A DNA stretch of 52,799 nucleotides from Eubacterium sp. (GCA_021769965.1 JAETRU010000021.1:1-52799); one strand, 5' to 3'; counted from the stretch's first letter, positions 38,849 through 46,123 are shown. Numbers and translations: made by a program. Notes: generated by a model not told the origin, from the letters alone.

Positions 38849-40135
38849 ATGGCATTAATCCCGAGAGCAGCATACGGTGGCGGCAAAACGAAATTTCCGA
38901 CCGGAATCTCCGTCAGCTCCGCCCCGACAAAAACAACATATACAGCCGGAGAGGCGCTGAGCCTGGCCGGGCTTGTCGTAACGGCAACCTACAGTGACAA
39001 CACGACAGAGGACATCACAGGCCAGTGTACAATCACGCCGGCGGCCGGAACCATCCTCTATGAGCAGACAACCAAGATCGACATCGCGTGGACCTGGGAG
39101 GACGTTGTGCATTACCAGGCCAGTCAGCCGATCACCGTCTCCAGAGTGCTCCAGTCTATTGCTGTCACAACGCAGCCTACCAAGACTGCATATGACAAAA
39201 ACGATGCCTTAGATCTGACTGGTATGGTGGTAACCGCTACATATACATCCGGAGCAACCGAAGTCGTGACTGGCGGCTGCACTGCATCGCCGGCGGCAGG
39301 GACAAGCCTCGGCATCCTAGGCAGCCAAACAGTGACGATCATGTACACCGAGGGCGGAGTCACCAAGACTGCCAGCTTCACGGTGTCGGTAAATGTCAAG
39401 ATCGTAACCTGGGCCGGAGGCACGGATCAGGAGATCGCGGACATGATTGATGCGGCTGACGCAGGGCTGATAAATCTGCAGGATTATTGGGCGGTCGGAC
39501 AAGAGCGGCAGGTAGCTTTGTCCGCTATGGCGGCTACCGGCGTCGGTGAGACCCATGTCGCGCAGACCGTTACTATGGTGCTGATGCATGCCGGAGGCAA
39601 GACGCTTGCCGAGCCTACGGCCAGCGGGCAGACGAGCTGCAACTATATCGTAGGTCTAAAAAATGGCTTGGCTAACGGAACATCAGGAGAGTACGGCTAT
39701 ATGAACAGCTCTAACACAAATTCAGGAGGATGGAAGAATTCCGCCCGGCGGACTTGGTGCAACAGCGTGTTTAAAAATGCGATACCGGCGGCGCTGAGAT
39801 CCATATTCAAACCGTTCATTAATAAGAGCGGTACGGGAGGTTCTTCGACCAGCGGAACGGAGGATACCACGGACACCTTTGCACTTCCAGCGGAGATCGA
39901 GGTATTTGGCAGCACGACTTACTCCGTAGCAGGAGAGGGCAGTCAGTTCCAGTGGTACAAGACGACCGCCAACCGCGTGAAGAAGTGCGGCGATAGTGGA
40001 TCGGAGAACTTCTGGTGGGAGCGGTCGCCTCGTTCGGGCTTCGCGTCTTATTTCTGTCTTGTCGGTTCGGATGGTACCGCGGAAAGCGGCAGCGCCAGCT
40101 ACGGTGCTCTCATCGCCCCGTTCGGCTGTATATAA
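38849..40135 (+). CDS. DGR target: Ig-domain tail adhesin with C-terminal variable domain
   Basis: 428 residues. After an MALIPRAAYGGGKTKFPTG lead come two bacterial Ig-like domains (about 15-95 and 97-185, each with a T-YTAGEAL/L-GLVVTATYSDN or matching pattern). The C-terminal 240 residues form a DUF6273/C-type-lectin-like domain: GYMNSSNTNSGGWKNSARR, FALPAEIEVFGS, FQWYKTTANR, WWERSPRSG, FGCI. The variable repeat encodes residues 386-427 at the very end, as in other DGR targets. GGGAGGTGCTAGC precedes the ATG. Being the last fibre gene before the lysis cassette, it is probably the adjustable receptor-binding protein. Confidence 0.9.
   Translation: MALIPRAAYGGGKTKFPTGISVSSAPTKTTYTAGEALSLAGLVVTATYSDNTTEDITGQCTITPAAGTILYEQTTKIDIAWTWEDVVHYQASQPITVSRVLQSIAVTTQPTKTAYDKNDALDLTGMVVTATYTSGATEVVTGGCTASPAAGTSLGILGSQTVTIMYTEGGVTKTASFTVSVNVKIVTWAGGTDQEIADMIDAADAGLINLQDYWAVGQERQVALSAMAATGVGETHVAQTVTMVLMHAGGKTLAEPTASGQTSCNYIVGLKNGLANGTSGEYGYMNSSNTNSGGWKNSARRTWCNSVFKNAIPAALRSIFKPFINKSGTGGSSTSGTEDTTDTFALPAEIEVFGSTTYSVAGEGSQFQWYKTTANRVKKCGDSGSENFWWERSPRSGFASYFCLVGSDGTAESGSASYGALIAPFGCI
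40006..40129 (+). repeat. Variable repeat (VR) of the DGR
   Basis: 124 bp aligned without gaps to the template at 40667-40790. 23 positions differ and all are A in the template (to G 11 times, T 8, C 4). They change 15 residues, mostly from AAY codons that cannot become stops (e.g. Asn to Phe, Arg, Tyr, Leu, Gly), and one Gly codon silently. Ten further bases upstream (39995-40004) also match, but position 40005 is A against template C, so the start is uncertain. The unchanged CTCATCGCCCCGTTCGG near the 3' end fits an IMH. Confidence 0.95.
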
Positions 40136-40153
40136 ATCTGAAATCAATAGAAT

Positions 40154-40173
40154 CGGCGGCCATTGTGCCGCCG
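40154..40173 (+). other. Hairpin just downstream of VR (DGR cruciform-like)
   Basis: CGGCGGC-CATTGT-GCCGCCG: a perfect 7-bp GC stem with a 6-nt loop, 24 bp after the VR end and 18 bp after the target stop codon. In Bordetella phage BPP-1 a similar inverted repeat after VR boosts mutagenic homing. No T-run follows, which argues against a terminator. Confidence 0.6.
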
Positions 40174-40196
40174 CATAAGGAAGGAGAATGTACAGC

Positions 40197-40634
40197 GTGA
40201 GCGTGCCCAGCTGGAAACGGTCCGTCTCAAAGACGGAGTACATTCGGCTGCTGTTTGACCTCAATGTCCGCATCGGCGAAATAGTCGCAAACAGCCCGAA
40301 AAAGTATCGTGCAAACTATGGAGACATGCTGATCAAAAATGCGCTGGAGGCGCTGAAATATGCCCAGACAGCCAACGGCATTTATGTCAGTACATCCATG
40401 CCGGAGACGGATTATCATCTGAGGCGGGAGCTCCTGCAGCGGGCCAAGGGAACTGCCGAGAATATTTCGACAGTTGGATATATCTTTCTGGAGCAAATCA
40501 GAAAGCATGACGCAGAAGAATCCGGGAAGATATACCGGAGAGAGGAATACCTTGGAACCATCTGCAGTGAAATATCAAAGAAGATCAGCGCAGTTATGAA
40601 AAATGACCACACTGTCTACCAAAGAAAAAAGTAA
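40197..40634 (+). CDS. avd: DGR accessory variability determinant (Avd)
   Basis: 145 residues from GTG 40197, which is well spaced from AAGGAAGGAGA; the ATG at 40188 lies too close. Four long helices, basic surface: SKTEYIRLLFDLNVRIGEIV, KNALEALKYAQTANGI, ELLQRAKGTAENISTVGYIF, ICSEISKKISAVMK, as in the barrel-forming bAvd family. Avd binds RT and template RNA and is needed for cDNA synthesis. Sits between target and TR. Confidence 0.88.
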   Translation: MSVPSWKRSVSKTEYIRLLFDLNVRIGEIVANSPKKYRANYGDMLIKNALEALKYAQTANGIYVSTSMPETDYHLRRELLQRAKGTAENISTVGYIFLEQIRKHDAEESGKIYRREEYLGTICSEISKKISAVMKNDHTVYQRKK

Positions 40635-40666
40635 ATCATGTGGTTATGTCCTGCAAGTGGATCGGC

Positions 40667-40790
40667 GAACAACTGGTGGGAGCGGTCGCCTAATTCGGGC
40701 AACACGACTAATTTCTGTAATGTCAATTCGGATGGTACCGCGAAAAACAACAACGCCAGCAACAGTAATCTCATCGCCCCGTTCGGATGT
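40667..40790 (+). repeat. Template repeat (TR) of the DGR
   Basis: 124 bp between avd and rt. Has 36 adenines, most in 12 AAC/AAT codons when read in the target frame. The non-adenine bases equal the VR throughout. The RNA from this region is copied with errors at A and the cDNA replaces VR. The frame through it (40638-40835) is an effect of homology to the target and not a gene. Confidence 0.95.
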
Positions 40791-40849
40791 TTTCTTACAG
40801 AGAAGGGAAGTAGCGGAAGTGAAACCAACATCTAAAGATACAGGAGGAT

Positions 40850-42133
40850 ATGACCACGCCGGAAACGGTAAATGGGTGCCCCGTCCGGGCTGCCAAGTGG
40901 CAGCAACCCCGCACGCAGCAAACGATGTACGAGGCAATTATGAAGTATGAAGACGTCATATCTTTTGAGGCGCTGATGCAGGCAGCCGATCGGTGCTGTC
41001 AAAGCGTCATGTGGAAGTCGAGCACGCAGACCTTTAAGGTCAATCAGGCCCGTTGGGCCGCTGATCTGCACCGGCAGCTGGCCGCGGGCAGGTACAAAAG
41101 CCGTGGATTCACAAATTTCACGATCACGGAGCGCGGCAAAATCCGGCATATCCAGAGTGTACATATCTCTGAGAGGTGCGTGCAAAAGTCGCTTTGCCAA
41201 AACGCCCTGCGCCCGCTCATCGAGCCACGGCTGATCTACGACAACTCGGCCAGCCTGCCGGGCAAGGGAACGGCCTTCGCACTGCGGCGCCTGCGCAAGC
41301 ACCTGTGGCAGCACTATCAAAAGCATGGACGGACCGGAGGAATTCTCTTAATGGATTATAGTAATTACTTTGGATCCATCGACCACCAGATTCTGCTGCA
41401 GATGCTGCGAGATGTGATCGAGGATAACCGAATCTACCAGCTTACAAAGCACTTTATCGACTGCTTTGACGGAGACGTCGGTCTGGGACTGGGCAGCGAG
41501 GTGTCGCAGATATGTGCGATTTTTTATCCAAACAAAATAGATCACTACATCAAAGAAAATCTGGGAATCAAAGGATATGGAAGATATATGGATGACAGCT
41601 ATATCATCCATGAGGATGTCGATTACTTGAAACAGTGCCTAAATGATGTGGAACGCTTAGCGAATGACATCGGATTAAATCTAAATCGGAAGCGCACACA
41701 CATTATCAGGCTTGATGGACATTTCGAATATTTAAAGAAGCGGATCCACGTGACGGAGACCGGCAAAGTGATCATGCGGCCCACCAGGAAGAATATCACA
41801 AAGCGACGGCAGCTACTTCGCAAGCACAAGGAGATGCTGGACGCTGGGCAGATAGACTTTGCGACGATCAGGCAGTCCTACCAGTCGTGGCGTGGTTACG
41901 CTGTAAAATGCAACTCATACCGGACCGTCCGGAACATGGACGAGCTGTTTGATGAGTTATTTATAGCTGGCTTTGTCAGCGGAAAGGAGAACCATGGATG
42001 CAGAATATGTGAAAGCCCTGAAAAGGCAACAGGAGGCGCAAAATGCCATCATGGAGGAAAACGAGAAAATCCACGAGGCGCAGCTGGCGGCAGCGGAGCA
42101 GGCCGCCGTAGACGAGATTATAAGCAAGGTTAG
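40850..42133 (+). CDS. DGR reverse transcriptase
   Basis: 427 residues. Motif 3 LLMDYSNYFGSIDH holds the first catalytic Asp; motif 4 is LGLGSEVSQICA, the SQ form diagnostic of DGR enzymes (not QG...SP of group II introns); motif 5 is GRYMDDSYIIHED with the YMDD box; then GLNLNRKRTHI. AGGAGGAT precedes ATG 40850 closely, so an internal start (e.g. 40925) is possible. The last 50 residues (after about 42000) overlap a small gene in another frame and are Gly/Arg/Cys-rich, so the true domain ends near GYAVKCNSYRTVRNMDELF. Confidence 0.95.
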   Translation: MTTPETVNGCPVRAAKWQQPRTQQTMYEAIMKYEDVISFEALMQAADRCCQSVMWKSSTQTFKVNQARWAADLHRQLAAGRYKSRGFTNFTITERGKIRHIQSVHISERCVQKSLCQNALRPLIEPRLIYDNSASLPGKGTAFALRRLRKHLWQHYQKHGRTGGILLMDYSNYFGSIDHQILLQMLRDVIEDNRIYQLTKHFIDCFDGDVGLGLGSEVSQICAIFYPNKIDHYIKENLGIKGYGRYMDDSYIIHEDVDYLKQCLNDVERLANDIGLNLNRKRTHIIRLDGHFEYLKKRIHVTETGKVIMRPTRKNITKRRQLLRKHKEMLDAGQIDFATIRQSYQSWRGYAVKCNSYRTVRNMDELFDELFIAGFVSGKENHGCRICESPEKATGGAKCHHGGKRENPRGAAGGSGAGRRRRDYKQG

Positions 42134-42143
42134 AGAGGAATAA
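41994..42143 (+). CDS. Small helical protein overlapping the rt 3' end
   Basis: 49 residues, one long amphipathic, acidic helix (MDAEYVKALKRQQEAQNAIM...). GGAAAGGAGAACC is a strong ribosome binding site. It overlaps rt by 140 bp in another frame and ends one base before the next gene. Unknown role; lysis or fibre accessory by position. Confidence 0.6.
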   Translation: MDAEYVKALKRQQEAQNAIMEENEKIHEAQLAAAEQAAVDEIISKVREE

Positions 42144-42144
42144 G

Positions 42145-42417
42145 ATGACAGAAATTATGACAGCTGCGATCACTGCAGCGGGGTTGATTATCGTGCAGCT
42201 AATCGTATCCAGCCGGCAGCAGCGGACGCAGGATATAAAAGTTAATGCGGCGCTATCCGAAGTTAGAAAAGATATCCAGCGGCTCGAAGAGAAACAGGAC
42301 AAGCACAACAACCTGATCGAGCGCACAGCGGTGCTGGAGAGGGATATGAAGACTGCGTGGAAACGCATCGATGAGAACAAACAGGAGATCGCCTACATGG
42401 AGCATAAAGGAGAATAG
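42145..42417 (+). CDS. XhlA/holin-associated-like protein
   Basis: 90 residues. An N-terminal transmembrane helix (MTAAITAAGLIIVQLIV) then a coiled coil (VRKDIQRLEEKQDKHNNLIERTAVLERDM). The DIQRLEEKQDKHN...ERTAVLE pattern is like hemolysin XhlA but inverted in topology. Lies at the head of the lysis cassette. Confidence 0.7.
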   Translation: MTEIMTAAITAAGLIIVQLIVSSRQQRTQDIKVNAALSEVRKDIQRLEEKQDKHNNLIERTAVLERDMKTAWKRIDENKQEIAYMEHKGE

Positions 42418-42428
42418 GAGGTATTAAA

Positions 42429-42635
42429 ATGAGTAAGAAATGGTTTAAGGCAGCAGGAATTAGAGCAGTAAAGACAATGGCCCAGGCGGCCATTGGTATG
42501 ATTGGCACGAACCTCGTGCTGGAAGATGTAAGTTGGGTCACAGTTGCAAGCGCATCGGTGCTTGCCGGTATTATGTCTTTGCTTATGAGCATTGAAGGGC
42601 TGCCGGAGCTTACAGAGGATCTGGAGGAAGAGTAA
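42429..42635 (+). CDS. Holin (phage r1t type)
   Basis: 68 residues. KAAGIRAVKTMAQAAIGMIGTNLVL, then VSWVTVASASVLAGIMSLLMSIEGLPEL: two helices and an acidic tail, the layout of the r1t-type holin family. GGAGGTATTAAA precedes the ATG; one-base overlap with the endolysin gene. Forms membrane holes that let the endolysin reach the wall. Confidence 0.85.
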   Translation: MSKKWFKAAGIRAVKTMAQAAIGMIGTNLVLEDVSWVTVASASVLAGIMSLLMSIEGLPELTEDLEEE

Positions 42636-43501
42636 TGGCTACCGTAAAAATGAAAGGTATCGACGTTTCCTATTGGCAGGGTAAGCCGCTGGGGAGCCGG
42701 TATAAGAAATTTAAAGAAGCCGGTTGGAATTTCATCATCGCACGAATCGGATATGCAGATGGAACTTCTTACTATCCAGACAGCACATTTGAACACAATT
42801 TGAAATACTGTAAAAAGTATGGAATCAAATTCGGCGTTTATTTTTACAGTAATGCGAAGAATGCAGTGCAGGGTAGAGCAGAGGCACAGTATGTTCTGAA
42901 ATTGATGAAGAAAAGAAAAATTGAGTTGCCTATCTTTATTGATATGGAAGATAACGCAACCAGTGGTAAGGAATCTAAGGCAAGCCTTGCGTCAGCCTGT
43001 AAAGCATTCTGTAACACCATCGAAGCGGCCGGATATAAAGCAGGAGTGTATGCATCAACGAGCTGGTTCCAGAGTAAAATCGGCAGCCTGGGCAGCCTGC
43101 GGAAGTGGGTAGCCCAGTATAACGATCGCTGCACATATTCCGGATCCTACGACATGTGGCAGTATTCGAGTACCGAGACAGTTCCGGGATTCTCCGGCCG
43201 GCGGGACGTCAATAAGGCGTACACCCTGTTTGACAGCAAAGCCTCCGCGCTCAAAGGCTACACTGGAACCTTCCCAACGCTGCCGAGCAGGGGATATTTT
43301 AAGCCAGGCGACAAAGGCACCCAGGTCAAGTACCTGCAGAAGTTGCTGAATTGGTTGACCGGCGCCGGTCTGGCCATAGATGGAATCGTTGGCCAGAAGA
43401 CTATCAATGCGGTGCGAACCTTTCAGGAGGATACCGGGCTGGAGGAAGATGGACTGTTTGGGAAGAACTGCTTAGCAAAAGCGAAAACAATTAAAAAGTA
43501 G
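42635..43501 (+). CDS. Endolysin: GH25 muramidase with peptidoglycan-binding domain
   Basis: 288 residues. GH25 catalytic domain, about 5-190: KGIDVSYWQGK (Asp), FGVYFYSNAKN, LPIFIDMEDN (Asp/Glu pair), KAGVYASTSWF, WVAQYNDRC, MWQYSS. The C-terminal PG_binding_1 domain (about 225-285): GDKGTQVKYLQKLLNWL, IDGIVGQKTINAVRTFQ. No signal peptide, so release depends on the holin. Complete. Confidence 0.95.
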   Translation: MATVKMKGIDVSYWQGKPLGSRYKKFKEAGWNFIIARIGYADGTSYYPDSTFEHNLKYCKKYGIKFGVYFYSNAKNAVQGRAEAQYVLKLMKKRKIELPIFIDMEDNATSGKESKASLASACKAFCNTIEAAGYKAGVYASTSWFQSKIGSLGSLRKWVAQYNDRCTYSGSYDMWQYSSTETVPGFSGRRDVNKAYTLFDSKASALKGYTGTFPTLPSRGYFKPGDKGTQVKYLQKLLNWLTGAGLAIDGIVGQKTINAVRTFQEDTGLEEDGLFGKNCLAKAKTIKK

Positions 43502-43513
43502 CATTTTGACCAG

Positions 43514-43586
43514 GGCTGATACCATGGCATTTTTTAATAGTCCATGTCAGCCAACTTCCGTAAAGCGGCTTTACTACTCTCGAGAG
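43514..43586. other. Three successive inverted repeats after the endolysin
   Basis: GGCTGA...CATGG with CCATGTCAGCC (43514-43552, 11-bp stem with a 3-nt bulge), GTAAAG-CGG-CTTTAC (43560-43574) and the 10-bp palindrome CTCTCGAGAG (43577-43586). The first likely terminates late transcription; the others are unexplained. The remaining stretch to 43727 is AT-rich without a gene. Confidence 0.45.
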
Positions 43587-43727
43587 GAGCCAAAAGCATC
43601 GGTCTTTCTTTTAGTTGCAATCGAAAAACATATCCATTTTATTTGGTTCGTATGCCCCAAAATATTATTAGTTGATCAAAAAAGAATGTTATTCACATTT
43701 TAAAAAGACATAATTTAGAATAACAAC

Positions 43728-43756
43728 TTGAGATAAGTGATCTTTTAATTTATAAT
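43728..43756 (+). promoter_or_regulatory. Promoter of the P-loop ATPase gene
   Basis: TTGAGA (43728-43733), 17 bp, TATAAT (43751-43756), then GACGGGAGGCATATTTGC and ATG 43791. Lies beyond the lysis cassette, so the ATPase can be expressed in the lysogen. Confidence 0.65.
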
Positions 43757-43790
43757 AAATTTAATAATCGATGACGGGAGGCATATTTGC

Positions 43791-45326
43791 ATGCTGGCAA
43801 ATTTATTCTTGGGAAAAGCAGACGGAGAATCAGAGGCAAAGGAAAAAGACTTTCTGAAGCTATTTTATAAAAATGATACATATGATCAACTCATGACAGA
43901 ACGTGGTAAATTTATTATATCTGGTCAAAAGGGTACAGGAAAAACCTTGATGGCAAAGTATATTGAGGAAACTTTTAATTCTGAAAAAAGATGTACGTGT
44001 AAGATTTTGAACAGAAATTCAATTAATCTTACAAAACTTATCGAGTCAGCAGAATCAGAGAGAGAAGAAGAGCGCGTAGCGTTCTATTCATGGTTCTTTT
44101 TGACGGAAAGCGCAAAATTGATCATGGATAAAAAGATTAGATTCACGGATATTGAAGGATCTGTTGTAGAAAAAATAATGAAGTATCACAAGTTTAAGGA
44201 CGCAATCAAAAAATTGAACGCATTCATGAACGAACGTTATCAACCGGGAAACTATGTATGTCATGCATATAATCAAACAGAAAGACTAAAAGAGACAAAT
44301 CACTTGGGCGTGACCGCAGGCCAAGAACGGACAACTGTGGGAATGTCCAAATCCGATGAGTATGAAAAAAATGATATACGAGAATACAATAGAACAGCAT
44401 ATTATAACGTGCATGAAGAGTTAAAACATCTAGTGATGAACTGTTTGCAGTTAGTTAATGTAATAATAATTTTAGATGACCTAGACGAGATCGACTGCAA
44501 ATTGGAAAAAAGCAAAAGTAGTCGGAACAATTTGCTGGCGCTGATTACTGCTGCGAAAGACTTGAATGATAGCCTTTTCGAAAAAGAATCAAATAGTGGA
44601 AAATGCATTATTTTAATTAGAAGAGATATATTAGATACACTTAATCATTATTCTTCAAATTTAAATAAACTTATCGTTGATAGAACTGTAACGCTTGACT
44701 GGATAAGAAAATCTTTCGAGAATCCCGAAGAACATCCTTTGATTGATATGATTCTTACTAAAATTCAAGCAACGAATAGCGAATATAGAAATTTAACAAA
44801 AAAGAAAATATACCAAACACTATTTATGCCTAAAATTGAGAACAAAAACACTCTATCGTATTTACTAGACTATAGTTTTGGAAGACCAAGGGATATAATA
44901 AATTACTTGAATATTGTTAAGAACAACAACCGGTTTGCAGACTCATTCAAAGCTCCAATGTTCAGAGAGGCAAGGGCTGAATACTCAAGGCAGTTTAAAG
45001 CGGAGTTATTAAATGAAATGCACATACATCTAGATGAATCCTATTCGAAAGAATTGCTACAATTATTGAAAGATTATGGGAAACCGACATTCTATTTCTC
45101 TGAAATCGCTAAATTTTATAGAGAAAATAAAGACAAATACAAAAAAATTAACTCTGCAAAAAAAGCTGTGGAGAACTTATACCGATTTAGTGTAATAGGT
45201 AATTCCAAAAAAACAGGAAATAAAGTAAAATTCTTTTGGGCGTATAGACTTGACGGAAGCCCCACACCAGACTTCAGTATGAAGTTTAGCGTACATTATG
45301 CTATGAGAAAATCATTAAATATGTAA
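43791..45326 (+). CDS. P-loop ATPase (Sll1717-like), probable lysogenic-conversion gene
   Basis: 511 residues. Walker A IISGQKGTGKTLMAKY (about 43), Walker B VIIILDDLDEID (about 223), arginine-containing IILIRRDIL (about 277) like STAND/KAP-type ATPases, then SYLLDYSFGRPRDIINYLN and a winged-helix-like C-terminus. The opening LANLFLGKADGESEAKEKDFLKLFYK recalls the Sll1717 family of P-loop ATPases. It is much more AT-rich than the late genes, has its own promoter and terminator, and sits at the attR end: a typical cargo gene, possibly anti-phage defence (inference). Confidence 0.75.
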   Translation: MLANLFLGKADGESEAKEKDFLKLFYKNDTYDQLMTERGKFIISGQKGTGKTLMAKYIEETFNSEKRCTCKILNRNSINLTKLIESAESEREEERVAFYSWFFLTESAKLIMDKKIRFTDIEGSVVEKIMKYHKFKDAIKKLNAFMNERYQPGNYVCHAYNQTERLKETNHLGVTAGQERTTVGMSKSDEYEKNDIREYNRTAYYNVHEELKHLVMNCLQLVNVIIILDDLDEIDCKLEKSKSSRNNLLALITAAKDLNDSLFEKESNSGKCIILIRRDILDTLNHYSSNLNKLIVDRTVTLDWIRKSFENPEEHPLIDMILTKIQATNSEYRNLTKKKIYQTLFMPKIENKNTLSYLLDYSFGRPRDIINYLNIVKNNNRFADSFKAPMFREARAEYSRQFKAELLNEMHIHLDESYSKELLQLLKDYGKPTFYFSEIAKFYRENKDKYKKINSAKKAVENLYRFSVIGNSKKTGNKVKFFWAYRLDGSPTPDFSMKFSVHYAMRKSLNM

Positions 45327-45355
45327 TGATGAACAAATGAATGCTGCAAACTAAC

Positions 45356-45389
45356 AAAAAGACCACATATTAAAAGTATGTGGTCTTTT
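45356..45389 (+). terminator. Terminator after the ATPase gene
   Basis: AAAAA-GACCACATA-TTAAAAG-TATGTGGTC-TTTT: perfect 9-bp stem flanked by A and T runs, so it works in both directions. Confidence 0.8.
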
Positions 45390-45518
45390 GATCCGGGCAT
45401 TTTCATCCCAATGAGTGATTTTTATGAATCACTCTTATTCTAGAATTATCTATAATTCTAGCACAAGAAATTTTCTTGTCAATATCATTATATGCAAAAT
45501 TCATAAAAAATACACAAA

Positions 45519-45707
45519 CTATAGAATATGCTTATCTTTTGCAATGCGCTTATATTCACGAATGACCATCTCTTCCAGCCACGGAGCGGGATTACGCTTC
45601 CCAGCTTCCCAATCTTGCTGCGTGCGGGTGGGTATACCCAGAAGCTCCTTAACCTGCAGCTGGGTGAGCCCGGCGGCTTTGCGGGCTTCTCTAATTCTGT
45701 TTTCCAT
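45519..45707 (-). CDS. Small helix-turn-helix protein
   Basis: 62 residues from ATG 45707, set by AAGGAGAAAAAAG; the longer frame upstream lacks one. MENRIREARKAAGLTQLQVKELLGIPTRTQQDWEAGKRNPAPW is an XRE-type DNA-binding domain with the RTQQDWE recognition helix seen in many phage mini-regulators. Minus strand, next to attR. Confidence 0.75.
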   Translation of the reverse strand: MENRIREARKAAGLTQLQVKELLGIPTRTQQDWEAGKRNPAPWLEEMVIREYKRIAKDKHIL

Positions 45708-45801
45708 CTTTTTTCTCCTTGCGATACTTACATAGTTCAACAACACCGTAAATGATTGTGCAGACGATGACTGCAACGCCAATATATCCTACGATTCCCA
45801 T
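45691..45801 (-). CDS. Tiny membrane peptide upstream of the HTH gene
   Basis: 36 residues: MGIVGYIGVAVIVCTIIYGV then VELCKYRKEKKDGKQN. One transmembrane helix with a basic tail. It overlaps the HTH start by 17 bp and carries that gene's ribosome binding site inside. Its own ribosome binding site is weak, so it is tentative. Confidence 0.35.
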   Translation of the reverse strand: MGIVGYIGVAVIVCTIIYGVVELCKYRKEKKDGKQN

Positions 45802-45847
45802 AGCTGTTGACACATGAAATTTTTAAGGGTAAAATATAATCAGACAG

Positions 45848-45861
45848 GGGGCTTTCGCCCC
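45848..45861 (-). other. GC hairpin with GAAA loop
   Basis: On the minus strand GGGGC-GAAA-GCCCC, 6 bp after the stop of the 37-residue peptide gene. No T-run follows, so it may protect the 3' end of the mRNA rather than terminate. Confidence 0.45.
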
Positions 45862-45866
45862 GGTGC

Positions 45867-45980
45867 TCACAGCAGGTATTTATCTACCAGCAGGAGCACC
45901 AGTCCGGAGATCAGACCTGCGATTATGTTATCGGCTATATTATGTAATCGCTGGTCTTTTTTCTTATCATGTTTACCCAT
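45867..45980 (-). CDS. Tiny single-helix membrane peptide (type I toxin-like or holin-like)
   Basis: 37 residues: charged start MGKHDKKKDQRLHNIADN, hydrophobic helix IIAGLISGLVLLLV, end DKYLL. AAAGGAGGAAAACACATGG gives a strong ribosome binding site for ATG 45980. Charged-then-hydrophobic peptides of this size with a stable 3' hairpin resemble type I toxins; no antisense promoter could be assigned. Confidence 0.5.
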   Translation of the reverse strand: MGKHDKKKDQRLHNIADNIIAGLISGLVLLLVDKYLL

Positions 45981-46102
45981 CCATGTGTTTTCCTCCTTTC
46001 CTTATCTTTAATTATATTATACACGCATTGCGTGCATTTGTCAAGCGGAAATCAATAAAAAAGATTAAAATCATTGAAACTTGAATAAACCTCAGACTAC
46101 AC

Positions 46103-46123
46103 TCATCATTGATGTACGTACAC
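46103..46123. other. attR (right prophage junction)
   Basis: TCATCATTGATG (46103-46114), GTAC and GTACAC (46118-46123). The last is common to attL, and bacterial GH18 codons follow at once. In the excised circle, the two phage arms would form TCATCATTGATGTAC-GTACAC-GTAC and, three bases on, CATCAATGATGA, a near-symmetrical attP. Confidence 0.85.

Larger units (their letters stand above)
7167..46123. mobile_element. Complete prophage: small myovirus with HK97-type head, serine integrase and a DGR
   Basis: About 38.96 kb inserted in the GH18 gene. It carries every module expected of an active temperate phage: integrase, two repressor-type switches, replication, packaging, head, contractile tail, baseplate, fibres and lysis, with no broken structural gene. 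The boundaries are defined by rejoining the split host reading frame and by the common GTACAC. Gene order is minus-strand lysogeny genes (7189-11519), mixed early genes, then an uninterrupted plus-strand run from 15691 to 45326. The sheath plus tube pair identifies a contractile tail. Confidence 0.95.

Noticed and set aside
40638-40835. 65-codon ORF across the template repeat (MWLCPASGSANNWWERSP...)
   Set aside because: It has no ribosome binding site. Its likeness to the adhesin C-terminus is the TR/VR homology itself; TR acts as RNA template.
43506-43703. 65-codon ORF after the endolysin
   Set aside because: No ribosome binding site, and it runs across three inverted repeats in the intergenic region.
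7167-46123. CRISPR array or tRNA gene as insertion target
   Set aside because: No regularly spaced repeat-spacer units or tRNA cloverleaf were seen; the insertion site is the GH18 gene.
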